Made by a program: the position numbers and the translations under genes. DNA of 64,000 bases from Alphaproteobacteria bacterium (lineage in GTDB: Bacteria; Pseudomonadota; Alphaproteobacteria; Caulobacterales; Parvularculaceae), in the NCBI GenBank assembly GCA_030433215.1, contig JAUIMC010000011.1, positions 62,001-126,000 of the forward strand, read 5' to 3'. Each line of letters starts with the position of its first letter. The first letter of the stretch is position 1. Shown here piece by piece: positions 57,155-64,000 of the stretch. Below the pieces are notes generated by a model. That model saw nothing but the letters and a program-made list of their open reading frames with translations, made no database searches and had not been told where the DNA came from.

Positions 57155-58270
57155 TCAAAAGCGCCCCAGCCCGAAAGGCGCGATATCGACAGGCGTTTCG
57201 CGCCCCAGAACAAGCGCCGCCATGGCTTCCGCCGCCGCCGGCGCGTGGAGAATGCCGTTGCGGTAATGGCCGAGGGCCAGATAGCGGCCTTCGCCGTCCA
57301 GCCCCAGGATCGGCGCGCCGTCGGGCGTGCCCGGCCGAAGCCCCGCCCAGCGCTCGAGCTCGGCCGCGCGGCCGAGCGGCGGGACCGCCTTCGCGGCGTT
57401 CGCCTGAAGACCCGCCACCGCGGCCGGCTCCACCTTCAGGTCCTCGCGTCCGATCTCTTCGGTGGCGCCGATGACGAGCCGGCCGCCTGCCTTGGGACAA
57501 AGATAGGCCCCGGGCGCGCGCACGACGCGGGTCAAAAGACCGTCTTCGAGTGCGACGGCCATCGCTTCGCCCTTGACCGGATAGACGAGCCCCTGAGGCG
57601 CAAGGCCGCTGACGGCGCCGGCGGCGAGGACAACCCTGTCCGCCTCCACATGGTCGCCGCCTGCACTCACCAGGCGATGGCCTTCGCCGTCCTTCTCAAT
57701 GCGCGCCAGTCGCATGGCGAAAATCGGCGCGCCCTTTTGCGCGAGCGAGGCCTTCAGCGCTTTCATCAGGCGGCGCGGATCGACCTGCGCATCTTTTGGC
57801 GCATGCAGCGCCGCGATGACGGCGTCCGACAGCGCCGGCTCCATCGCGCGCGCCGCATCGCCGGAAATCATCTCCGCGGCGCCGCCAAGGGCGGACACCA
57901 TAGCCGCCTGTTCTTCCAGCGGCGTCTTGTCGTTTTCGCCGTAAGCAATCGCAAGCATGCCGTGCGGGCGATAATCGATAGAAAGACCGGTCTCTTCTTC
58001 CAGCGCGGCGGCGTATTCGCCCCAGAGCGAGAGGCCCCGCGCGCCGAAATGATAAAGCGCCTTGCTCAAGGCTTCGGGAAGCTCGCCATATTCGAATGAC
58101 GGCGCCAGCATCCCCGCCGCCGCATGGCTTGCGGGCGGAATGGCGCCCTCGCCCGCCTCCGCCGCGTCGATGACGGCGATGCGCGCGCCTTCGCCGGCGA
58201 GCGCGCGGGCGAGCGCCAGGCCGATGACCCCGCCGCCGGCAATCGCAATGTCAAAGCCCTTTACGCTCAT
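57155..58270 (-). CDS. thiO: glycine oxidase ThiO
   Basis: An FAD enzyme of 371 residues oxidising glycine to the imine needed by ThiG. The dinucleotide-binding GGGVIGLALARALAGEG, AAGMLAP and the late LRPGTPDGAPILG with LALGHYRNGILHAPA are typical of ThiO/DadA-like oxidases; length and context with thiamine genes elsewhere in the window favour ThiO. It is separated by about 14 kb from thiS-thiG, which it often accompanies. Confidence 0.88.
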   Translation of the reverse strand: MSVKGFDIAIAGGGVIGLALARALAGEGARIAVIDAAEAGEGAIPPASHAAAGMLAPSFEYGELPEALSKALYHFGARGLSLWGEYAAALEEETGLSIDYRPHGMLAIAYGENDKTPLEEQAAMVSALGGAAEMISGDAARAMEPALSDAVIAALHAPKDAQVDPRRLMKALKASLAQKGAPIFAMRLARIEKDGEGHRLVSAGGDHVEADRVVLAAGAVSGLAPQGLVYPVKGEAMAVALEDGLLTRVVRAPGAYLCPKAGGRLVIGATEEIGREDLKVEPAAVAGLQANAAKAVPPLGRAAELERWAGLRPGTPDGAPILGLDGEGRYLALGHYRNGILHAPAAAEAMAALVLGRETPVDIAPFGLGRF

Positions 58271-58367
58271 CCAGTCCTTTTGGCGGCTGGCGCGGGGTTT
58301 GTCATCTCCGCCGCCTGCTGCTTTTTGTCTTGCGGGCGCCGGACCGGTCCGTGCGATCCAGCCAGTC

Positions 58368-58946
58368 TTACTCCCCGGCTTTCTTTTTCTCGCCTTCGGG
58401 AAGCGGCCAGGCGATGAGCCGCGTCTTTTCCCGCGAGCCGACGGAAGAGCCGAAAAAATAATTGACCACCGCCGCGGTCATCGTGGCGAGCGCGCCCAGC
58501 ATGATCGAAAACTCCGTCTCGGCCCCGACAGGCAGTTTCTTCGCCACCATGACGCCGAGCACGATGAAGAAGCCGAGGATGATCAACGCGCCCAGCACCG
58601 AGGGCGTCCAGTCGTCCATTTTCACCTGACGCGCGCGCGCATTGGCCCGGTCGCCGGCGTCGATGCGCAGCTCTTCCACCTGCGCCTGGCGAAGCGCGAG
58701 TTGAAAATCCTGTTCGGCTTTTTTCAGCGCAAGAAAGTCGTCCGGTCCCGCGCGCTCCAGCGCGTCGGCAAGCGCATCTTCGCTCGCTGTTTCATCGCCG
58801 AAAATCGCGCGCGACAATTGCCCGACAGCCGCGCCCGCCAGAGGCCCGCCCAGCGCATGGGCAAGGCCCGGCGCGATGCGCGCGATGGCGCGCTTTAGTC
58901 TGCCGCGGCTTTTGGTTGTTTTTCCGGAGTCCGGCGAAGCGTCCAT
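58368..58946 (-). CDS. GTA-type 3TM holin family protein
   Basis: A 192-residue protein. The N-terminal half is soluble, with a helix (DFLALKKAEQDFQLALRQAQ). The C-terminal half has two clear membrane helices (about 115-137 and 148-168) and ends with YFFGSSVGSREKT, the hallmark of the holin family linked to gene transfer agent release. Family members help lysis in GTA-producing cells, but also occur as stand-alone genes. Transcribed toward thiO and the SLT transglycosylase. Confidence 0.8.
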   Translation of the reverse strand: MDASPDSGKTTKSRGRLKRAIARIAPGLAHALGGPLAGAAVGQLSRAIFGDETASEDALADALERAGPDDFLALKKAEQDFQLALRQAQVEELRIDAGDRANARARQVKMDDWTPSVLGALIILGFFIVLGVMVAKKLPVGAETEFSIMLGALATMTAAVVNYFFGSSVGSREKTRLIAWPLPEGEKKKAGE

Positions 58947-59001
58947 AACAGCCTCTTACGCAACAAGGTTCGCCGCAGATCATAGGGCCGAAAAAAAAGC
59001 C

Positions 59002-59017
59002 GTGGATAACTATCCAC
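59002..59017. promoter_or_regulatory. inverted repeat with DnaA-box-like halves
   Basis: GTGGATAACTATCCAC, six-base arms around AACT, flanked by A-runs on both sides. The reverse strand reads TTATCCACG, one base from a DnaA box. It lies in the 255-base gap between divergent holin and transporter genes. A TAGAAT -10-like box follows at 59035-59040. Its function is unclear. Confidence 0.35.
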
Positions 59018-59201
59018 CAAAAAAATTCCCGTGCTAGAATGGAGCGGCCGCAGCATGCGCAAGCCTTTGAATTACGCCGCATGCGGCCTATTTCTATCGA
59101 AAATTCAATTTGCAATTGCGCACGGATCAATCCAGAGTCCCGGTTAATGATTCGGCGCGCGGTAATAGCGCCGAACGGCAACGACGGTCAAAAAACTCCC
59201 A

Positions 59202-60425
59202 ATGGCTTTCGCTATCGCAGCGGCCTTCCTGGCCGCACTGTTTCTGATTCTGGGACGCGGCAAGGTGATGAGCCTCAAAGCCGTGGACGCCGCGGCGCGC
59301 GCGCCGGCCATGATGCTGGCGCTTGGCGCCGGCATTTCGCTTGTCTGGCGAATTTCCGGCGCGCCATTCGCGCCTTCGGAGTGGACCGCCGCCGGCGCCG
59401 ACGCCCTGCTCGCCGTGATCGCCTTCGCGGCGGCGGCGCAATTTCGAATCACCCGGCTCGCGACCGTCTGCCCCGCCTCTTTCCGCCTGACCCTTGGCGG
59501 GGCGCCGATCTTCCTCATCGTTTGCGGGCTCGCCGCCTTCATTCTCGTGCCGCAGCTCTCTTTAAGCGCGGCGTTCCTGCTCGCCGGCGCCCTGACCCTC
59601 AACGGCGCGGCCTTCGACCGGCGCGTTGTCACCGGCGCCCCGGCGCCCGCCACGCTGAAAGCCGCCGTCCGGCTTGAAAGCGCCGCGATCCTCGCGCTCG
59701 GCATTCCGGTCGCCGTGCTGCTTGAAGCGGTCGCCACCGCCGCGCCCCAGGACATGCCGCTGGCGACGCCGCTTTTCGACGCCTCGCGCGGCTTTCTGAT
59801 CGCCTTTGCGCTGGGCGGCGGCCTGGGGCTCGCCGCAGCCTATTGCGGCGCCCTTCCGCGCCTGAAGAAACACGCCGCCGGTCTCGCCGTCGCCGCCGGC
59901 TTCGTCGTGTTCGTGATCTCGCCCTTTATCGGCGCGCATCCGGTGATCGCCGCCGCCTCGGCCGGGCTGTTATGGGGCGAACAGACCGAGGCGCTGACCA
60001 TGACACGCGTGCGCCTGCGCCGCATGGCTGAACGCGTCGTGGCGCCGCTCGCCTATTTCGGCTTCGGCCTTGTCCTCGCGCCGCGCATCCTGCAAGCGGA
60101 TCTGCTGATCGTCCTCTTCGCCGCCGCGGCCGTCACCATCATGCGCGCCGGTCCGCGCCTCGCTGCGCTGCGCAAAACCAGCCTGCCGCCGGAAAGCCAG
60201 ATGTTCCTCGCCTGGTTCGGCGGCGCGCCGGGCGTCGCCTCGGCCCTGTTCCTGATTTCGCTGTTCGACGCCCCGTCCATCGTCGCCCAGGACGCGGTGC
60301 TCACCGTCGGCGCCGTCGCCGTGACCTTCGGCATCCTCGCCGCAAGGCTGACCTCGCGGCCCCTCGTCAAATTGCTGTTGAAGCAGACGGCGCTCGCCCG
60401 CAGACGCGCAAAATTCGCAGGCTAA
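59202..60425 (+). CDS. CPA1-like membrane transporter lacking canonical acidic residues
   Basis: A 407-residue polytopic membrane protein with about 12 helices, similar in layout to Na+/H+ antiporters of the CPA1 group. The segment LAGALTLNGAAFDRR aligns with the TDP motif and RLESAAILALG with the ESLLND motif, but the ion-binding Asp residues are not conserved there (positions 134-136 and 163-164). The start at 59202 has no strong ribosome site. It may be a divergent antiporter or a non-transporting relative; no regulatory domain such as TrkA is attached. Confidence 0.75.
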   Translation: MAFAIAAAFLAALFLILGRGKVMSLKAVDAAARAPAMMLALGAGISLVWRISGAPFAPSEWTAAGADALLAVIAFAAAAQFRITRLATVCPASFRLTLGGAPIFLIVCGLAAFILVPQLSLSAAFLLAGALTLNGAAFDRRVVTGAPAPATLKAAVRLESAAILALGIPVAVLLEAVATAAPQDMPLATPLFDASRGFLIAFALGGGLGLAAAYCGALPRLKKHAAGLAVAAGFVVFVISPFIGAHPVIAAASAGLLWGEQTEALTMTRVRLRRMAERVVAPLAYFGFGLVLAPRILQADLLIVLFAAAAVTIMRAGPRLAALRKTSLPPESQMFLAWFGGAPGVASALFLISLFDAPSIVAQDAVLTVGAVAVTFGILAARLTSRPLVKLLLKQTALARRRAKFAG

Positions 60426-60429
60426 GCGC

Positions 60430-61146
60430 TCACCACTCGAACGTCTCCATATGTGCGCGCAGATGGAAGATGGTCGGGAATTTCTTCAAAATCAGGTCCG
60501 AGCGGTTGCCCATGCAGATCTCGCGGATGGCCGGCGGCTGTTTCTTGTAATGTTCGCGCCCGCCTACGAGGTCGTAGAGAAGCCGCGTGACGCACAGAAT
60601 GTCCGCGCGGCGCTCCACCGCCGCCGTGCGGCCCCAGTCGTGAAAATCGATGGTGCGCACCCGAAAGAAGACGCCGGTGCGCTCCACGAAGATGTTGCCC
60701 TTGTGGAGATCGCCGTGAAATTCCTTGCGGGCGTGAATTTCCTCAAGCCCCGTCACCAGCGCATAGGTGAGATTCAGCGCCTCGAAAGCCGGCATGCGCC
60801 CGCCGCGATAGCGCTTCAGCATGTCGTCGAGGATGGCGCCGCCGAAATATTCGCTGATCAGGCAATAGATGAAGCGGTCGTCGATCCACACTTCCTCGGC
60901 GTGGAGATATTTGACGACGATGTCGCAGTCCTTCAGCGCGTCGAGCTTGCGCGCATAGCGCTGGAAGCGTTTCGCGTTCTCTTCCTTGGAGCGGTAATAG
61001 AGCTTCGCGGCGCGGGTCAGCCCCGTCGCCTTTTCACGGATCTTGTAGACCTCGCCTTCCGAGCCCGCGCCGATCGGCTCGAGCACTTCATAGCGCCAGG
61101 TCAGGCGGTCGCCCTTGGAAAGGCCGAAGGTTTTTGTCTTGCTCAT
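60430..61146 (-). CDS. small Ser/Thr-kinase-like protein
   Basis: A 238-residue kinase-fold protein. The glycine loop is IGAGSEGEVYK (25-35), the ATP lysine K48, the catalytic loop HGDLHKGN with D146 and N151, and the metal D167 in IDFHDWG replacing DFG by DFH. It lacks an activation-loop signature of typical Hanks kinases and has no membrane segment. The ATG at 61146 is the most probable start. It lies 52 bases downstream of the channel gene on the same strand, so both may be transcribed together. Confidence 0.85.
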   Translation of the reverse strand: MSKTKTFGLSKGDRLTWRYEVLEPIGAGSEGEVYKIREKATGLTRAAKLYYRSKEENAKRFQRYARKLDALKDCDIVVKYLHAEEVWIDDRFIYCLISEYFGGAILDDMLKRYRGGRMPAFEALNLTYALVTGLEEIHARKEFHGDLHKGNIFVERTGVFFRVRTIDFHDWGRTAAVERRADILCVTRLLYDLVGGREHYKKQPPAIREICMGNRSDLILKKFPTIFHLRAHMETFEW

Positions 61147-61198
61147 GGAAGGCGGAAAGTCGCATTTTTTGCGCCCGCCGGGAAGCGGGAAGAAACCC

Positions 61199-61993
61199 TC
61201 AAGACGCCGGCGGCAGGCGCTTCGACAATTCTTCAATGTCGTCGCGTAACGCCCTGATTTCCTTCCGGATCGCGGCCTGTCCTTCCATCACCTCATCAAC
61301 CACCGGCTCTGAGTCCTCTTCAACGACCCTGACCACGATGGCGACGAAAAGATTGAGCATGGTAAAGGTCGCGATGAGGACGAAGGTGAGGAAGAATATC
61401 CAGGAGCGGCTGTGGGTCTTCGCCACCTGGGAGGCGATGTCGGGCCAGCCTTCGAGCGTCATCACCTGGAACAGGGTGTACATCGCCTCGAAGACGTCGC
61501 CGAAAAGCTCCGGATGTTTCGGCCCGTAGAGATTGGCGGCGATCACCGCGAAAACATAGACGATGAGGGCCAGCACCACCCCCACCGAGGCGATGCCGGG
61601 GATCGAATCGAGGAGCGCCGAGACCACCACCCGCATCCGTGGAATGACGGTGATCACCCTTAGAACCCGCAGGACCCGGAAGGCGCGCAGGGCCGCCAGC
61701 CCGGATGTCGCGGCCGCCACCGAGACCAGCACGATCAATAGGTCGAATATATTCCAGCCGTTTTTGAAATAGGCCGCCCGCCAGGCGATGATCCGCAGGC
61801 CGATCTCGATGACGAAGGCGTAGATGATGACCCGGTCGACGGCCATCAGCCAGGGGCCGGCCCCCTCGCGCACCTCCGGGATCGTGTCGGCCCCGAGGAT
61901 CACCGCATTGATGATGATCAGCCCCAGCACCACGCCCTGAAAGGCGTTGCTGTCGATAAACCGCTGGAGCTTTGTCTTTTGCGCGTCGGTCAT
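61199..61993 (-). CDS. voltage-gated cation channel, single-domain, calcium-type filter
   Basis: A 264-residue NaChBac-type subunit that forms tetramers. Six helices S1-S6; S4 has Arg at residues 103, 106, 109 and 112 (LRAFRVLRVLRVITVIPRMR). The selectivity filter is T179-LEGWPD, compared with TLESWxx in bacterial sodium channels. Glycine at the fourth position and Asp at the seventh are features of calcium-selective channels. A C-terminal coiled coil (EIRALRDDIEELSKRL) that aids tetramer assembly follows S6. The selectivity is inferred. Confidence 0.93.
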   Translation of the reverse strand: MTDAQKTKLQRFIDSNAFQGVVLGLIIINAVILGADTIPEVREGAGPWLMAVDRVIIYAFVIEIGLRIIAWRAAYFKNGWNIFDLLIVLVSVAAATSGLAALRAFRVLRVLRVITVIPRMRVVVSALLDSIPGIASVGVVLALIVYVFAVIAANLYGPKHPELFGDVFEAMYTLFQVMTLEGWPDIASQVAKTHSRSWIFFLTFVLIATFTMLNLFVAIVVRVVEEDSEPVVDEVMEGQAAIRKEIRALRDDIEELSKRLPPAS

Positions 61994-62247
61994 CGGGCCG
62001 CTGCTTGGGGAAAACCGTCCGGAATGGCGTTGGAGCGCGCTTCTATGGGGATTCTGCTATGCTGGAAATTATAGCCCTTCCCTAATCGGGGCGGGATGCG
62101 CAAATATTGCGAAAAGGCAAGGCTGGGGGCGGTCCAGTTTCTCGCTCAAGCGATTGGCGGGCTTTACAAATTCCGCTATGCGGGAGCGTTCGGGCGGATC
62201 ATCGCCCCATAAAAAGAGATTTCGGCGATTCCAATGAGGCCGGCCAG

Positions 62248-64000
62248 GTGAGCGATAACGCGGACGAAAACGAAGAGCGGAACGCCCGTCAGTCCAAGGA
62301 CGGCGAGACGCAAGACAATTCGCGCCTGCGTTTCCGGGGCATCATCGAATCCGGCGCGCGCGCCGCGGCCGATTACGGCGCCGGCGCGGTCTCCTACGTT
62401 TCCGGCAGCGAACGGCGCTGGAACTCCATGAGCCGCCAGGTCTGGCAGATGGCGCGCCTCACCTCGGTCTTCGTTTTCTTTTCCATGATTGTCGGCCTGC
62501 CGCTCGGCAACTGGTTCGCGCATCGCCAGCTGAACGCGCTGACCGGCGTCGACCGGCCCTGGAATCCGCTGGGCGCGTTTGAAATCGAAACGCTGCTTTT
62601 CGCGTTCATCATTCCGGCGCTTGTCCTGTTTATCGGTTACGCGGTCTCGCGGCTGATCGAAATGATCCGCGCGGCGGAATCGATCGCCGCCGCGGCGCAG
62701 CGCATCGTCACGCCCGACCTTGCGGCCGCAGAAAACGCGGACAGCGTCGGCGCCGTCGTGCAAGGCCACATGACGGCGCTCAATGAAGGACTCGATTCCG
62801 CTCTCACCCGGCTTGCTTCCGTGGAAGCAATGATCCGCCAGCATGTGGAAGCAATCGAGATCGCCGGCGAAGCCATTGAAGCGCGGGCCACCGGCGCCGT
62901 CGGGCGCGTCGCCGACGAACGCTCGCGCCTGATGGAGCTGACCGAAACACTCAATGCCCATGCGGACAGTTTCGCCGCAGCGATTGCGGAAAAAGCCAAG
63001 ACCACCATCGCCTCTCTTGAATCCGCCGAAACGACGACGGTGCAGGCGGAAAAGGATTTCGACGAAAGACTGCACCGGCTGGAAAGCGCCGCGGAACGCG
63101 CCTTTAATTCCTTCGAGTCCCTGCGCGACGCCCTGCGCGATGTCGATGAATCCATGCGCGCCTCGGCCCAGGCGATCGACGCATCCACCGAAGAGACCAA
63201 TGCGGCGACCGCGCGCGCCAAAGCCGCCGCCGACGCCGCCGCGGAGTCCGCCGCGCGCAACGCGGCCAATATCGGCTCCGCCGCCCGCGCCGCCTCGGAA
63301 GAAGCCAAGAAAGCCGCCGAAGAAGCGTTGGAGACGGCGCGCGAGCACGCGACGCGCACTGCGAAATCCGCCATCGACGCAACCACCGAAGAGTCCGCAA
63401 AAGTTCAGGACGCCGCCGCAAAGGCGCTTGAAGATATTACGAAATCCACTTCCAGTGCGCTGACCGCAGCGTCCGACGGCGCCATCAAAGCCACCAAGGC
63501 CGCCGAGGATGTTACCGACGCCGCGCGCCGCACCGGCGAAGCGGCGGAAAAGGCCTCCACCGATGTCGCCGCCGCCAGCGAACGGGCCCGCAAAAGCTCC
63601 GAAGACGCCATGAAATTCTCAGAGACCGAAGCCGCGCGCATTGAAGAACGCAACCAGGCGCTCGCCGAAGCGCGCGCCGCGCTCGAAAAGGAAAATGCGC
63701 GCCTTGAATCCCTGATCGACGAACAGAGAAAGCGCGCGGACCGGCTCGCCGAAGCTATTGCGTCCCAGACCGACCGCCTGTCGCGGCTCGCCGAAGCGCA
63801 ATTGCGCGAACAGGAAGCCGCCGCCCGTCTCGCCGAGGCGCAGAACGAAATGCAGGCCCGCGCCGACCGTCAGGCTGCGGAGAAAAAGAAGGCCGAAGAC
63901 GCCGCGCGCAAGATGACAGCGGAGGAAGACGCCCGTAAAGCGGACCAGCAGGCCGAAGAAACGCTCGACCTCGCCCCCGCATCCCGCCGCAAGACGCCGC
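62248..64000 (+). CDS. membrane-anchored long coiled-coil protein (3' end outside window)
   Basis: From a GTG at 62248 (GAGG eight bases before) the frame stays open for 584 codons to the window end. Residues 1-65 are polar; two membrane helices lie at about 70-90 and 114-134; the rest is an Ala/Glu/Lys/Arg-rich coiled coil with repeated AA and EEA words, like chemoreceptor or apolipoprotein-type helices. No HAMP, signalling or enzyme domain is reached. It may be a scaffold or an envelope-to-cytoplasm tether. Acting as a chemoreceptor is less likely, because there is no large periplasmic domain. Confidence 0.75.
   Translation, partial: MSDNADENEERNARQSKDGETQDNSRLRFRGIIESGARAAADYGAGAVSYVSGSERRWNSMSRQVWQMARLTSVFVFFSMIVGLPLGNWFAHRQLNALTGVDRPWNPLGAFEIETLLFAFIIPALVLFIGYAVSRLIEMIRAAESIAAAAQRIVTPDLAAAENADSVGAVVQGHMTALNEGLDSALTRLASVEAMIRQHVEAIEIAGEAIEARATGAVGRVADERSRLMELTETLNAHADSFAAAIAEKAKTTIASLESAETTTVQAEKDFDERLHRLESAAERAFNSFESLRDALRDVDESMRASAQAIDASTEETNAATARAKAAADAAAESAARNAANIGSAARAASEEAKKAAEEALETAREHATRTAKSAIDATTEESAKVQDAAAKALEDITKSTSSALTAASDGAIKATKAAEDVTDAARRTGEAAEKASTDVAAASERARKSSEDAMKFSETEAARIEERNQALAEARAALEKENARLESLIDEQRKRADRLAEAIASQTDRLSRLAEAQLREQEAAARLAEAQNEMQARADRQAAEKKKAEDAARKMTAEEDARKADQQAEETLDLAPASRRKTP

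Noticed and set aside
62176-63348. 390-codon open frame on the reverse strand
   Set aside because: It is antisense to the coiled-coil gene and has the Gly/Phe/Arg-rich composition of a shadow frame.

Overview
The window is 64 kb of GC-rich, densely coding DNA from an alphaproteobacterium. The evidence is the gene content and order: aroK-aroB next to xerD, anmK beside tyrS, aroQ-accB-accC, aat with a DUF2155 protein, mlaD and an NDUFA12-like complex I protein, a large B12-dependent ribonucleotide reductase, a DUF455 protein, a bactofilin fused by overlap to an M23 peptidase, and a full CtrA-type site (TTAA-N7-TTAA) upstream of a FliO-like gene. A Caulobacterales, Hyphomonadaceae or Parvularculales relative fits best, but this is an inference and no 16S gene is present. 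No rRNA, tRNA, CRISPR array or transposase was seen.

Layout. 1-5.8 kb: the 5' end of an IscR/Rrf2 regulator, an alpha/beta hydrolase, two small unknown genes, accA, xerD, and a periplasmic helical-repeat protein translationally coupled to a 41-residue membrane protein. 5.8-10.2 kb: aroK-aroB, a CorC/HlyC-type CBS protein and a TetA-like MFS pump. 10.3-21.7 kb: anmK, a creatininase-family hydrolase, tyrS, a very large AsmA/DUF3971 envelope protein, a 1-Cys peroxiredoxin with a ferritin-like DUF455 protein, the M23/bactofilin cell-shape pair, a small membrane protein and FliO.

21.8-34.7 kb is the main accessory block. It is an exopolysaccharide locus of the XrtA (PEP-CTERM/exosortase) type: a glycosyltransferase-deacetylase fusion, a lipid-linked sugar transferase, Wza-like export lipoprotein, Wzz/Wzc-like chain-length protein, tyrosine autokinase, outer-membrane beta-barrel, ExeA-like ATPase, NodB deacetylase, FemAB-like protein and a GT4 glycosyltransferase. 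The exosortase itself and its sorting substrates are not in the window. The locus ends at a REP/BIME-like inverted repeat pair that also occurs at 10.2 kb.

34.9-43 kb: clpB, a class V aminotransferase, an EF-hand protein, an isolated GH67 alpha-glucuronidase with its own candidate operator, and thiG-thiS. 43-51.3 kb: aroQ-accB-accC and aat-DUF2155-mlaD-NDUFA12, separated by a self-contained TetR/HlyD/ABC efflux operon. 51.5-64 kb: nrdJ, a pentapeptide-repeat protein, an unsecreted SLT transglycosylase, thiO, a GTA-type holin, a degenerate CPA1-like transporter, a small Ser/Thr-kinase-like protein beside a voltage-gated channel with a calcium-type selectivity filter (TLEGWPD), and the start of a long coiled-coil membrane protein that runs off the end.

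The strongest leads are the exosortase-less XrtA-type polysaccharide locus with its fused glycosyltransferase-deacetylase, the candidate Ca2+ channel with an adjacent kinase, and a possible scattered gene-transfer-agent lysis pair (holin plus transglycosylase).
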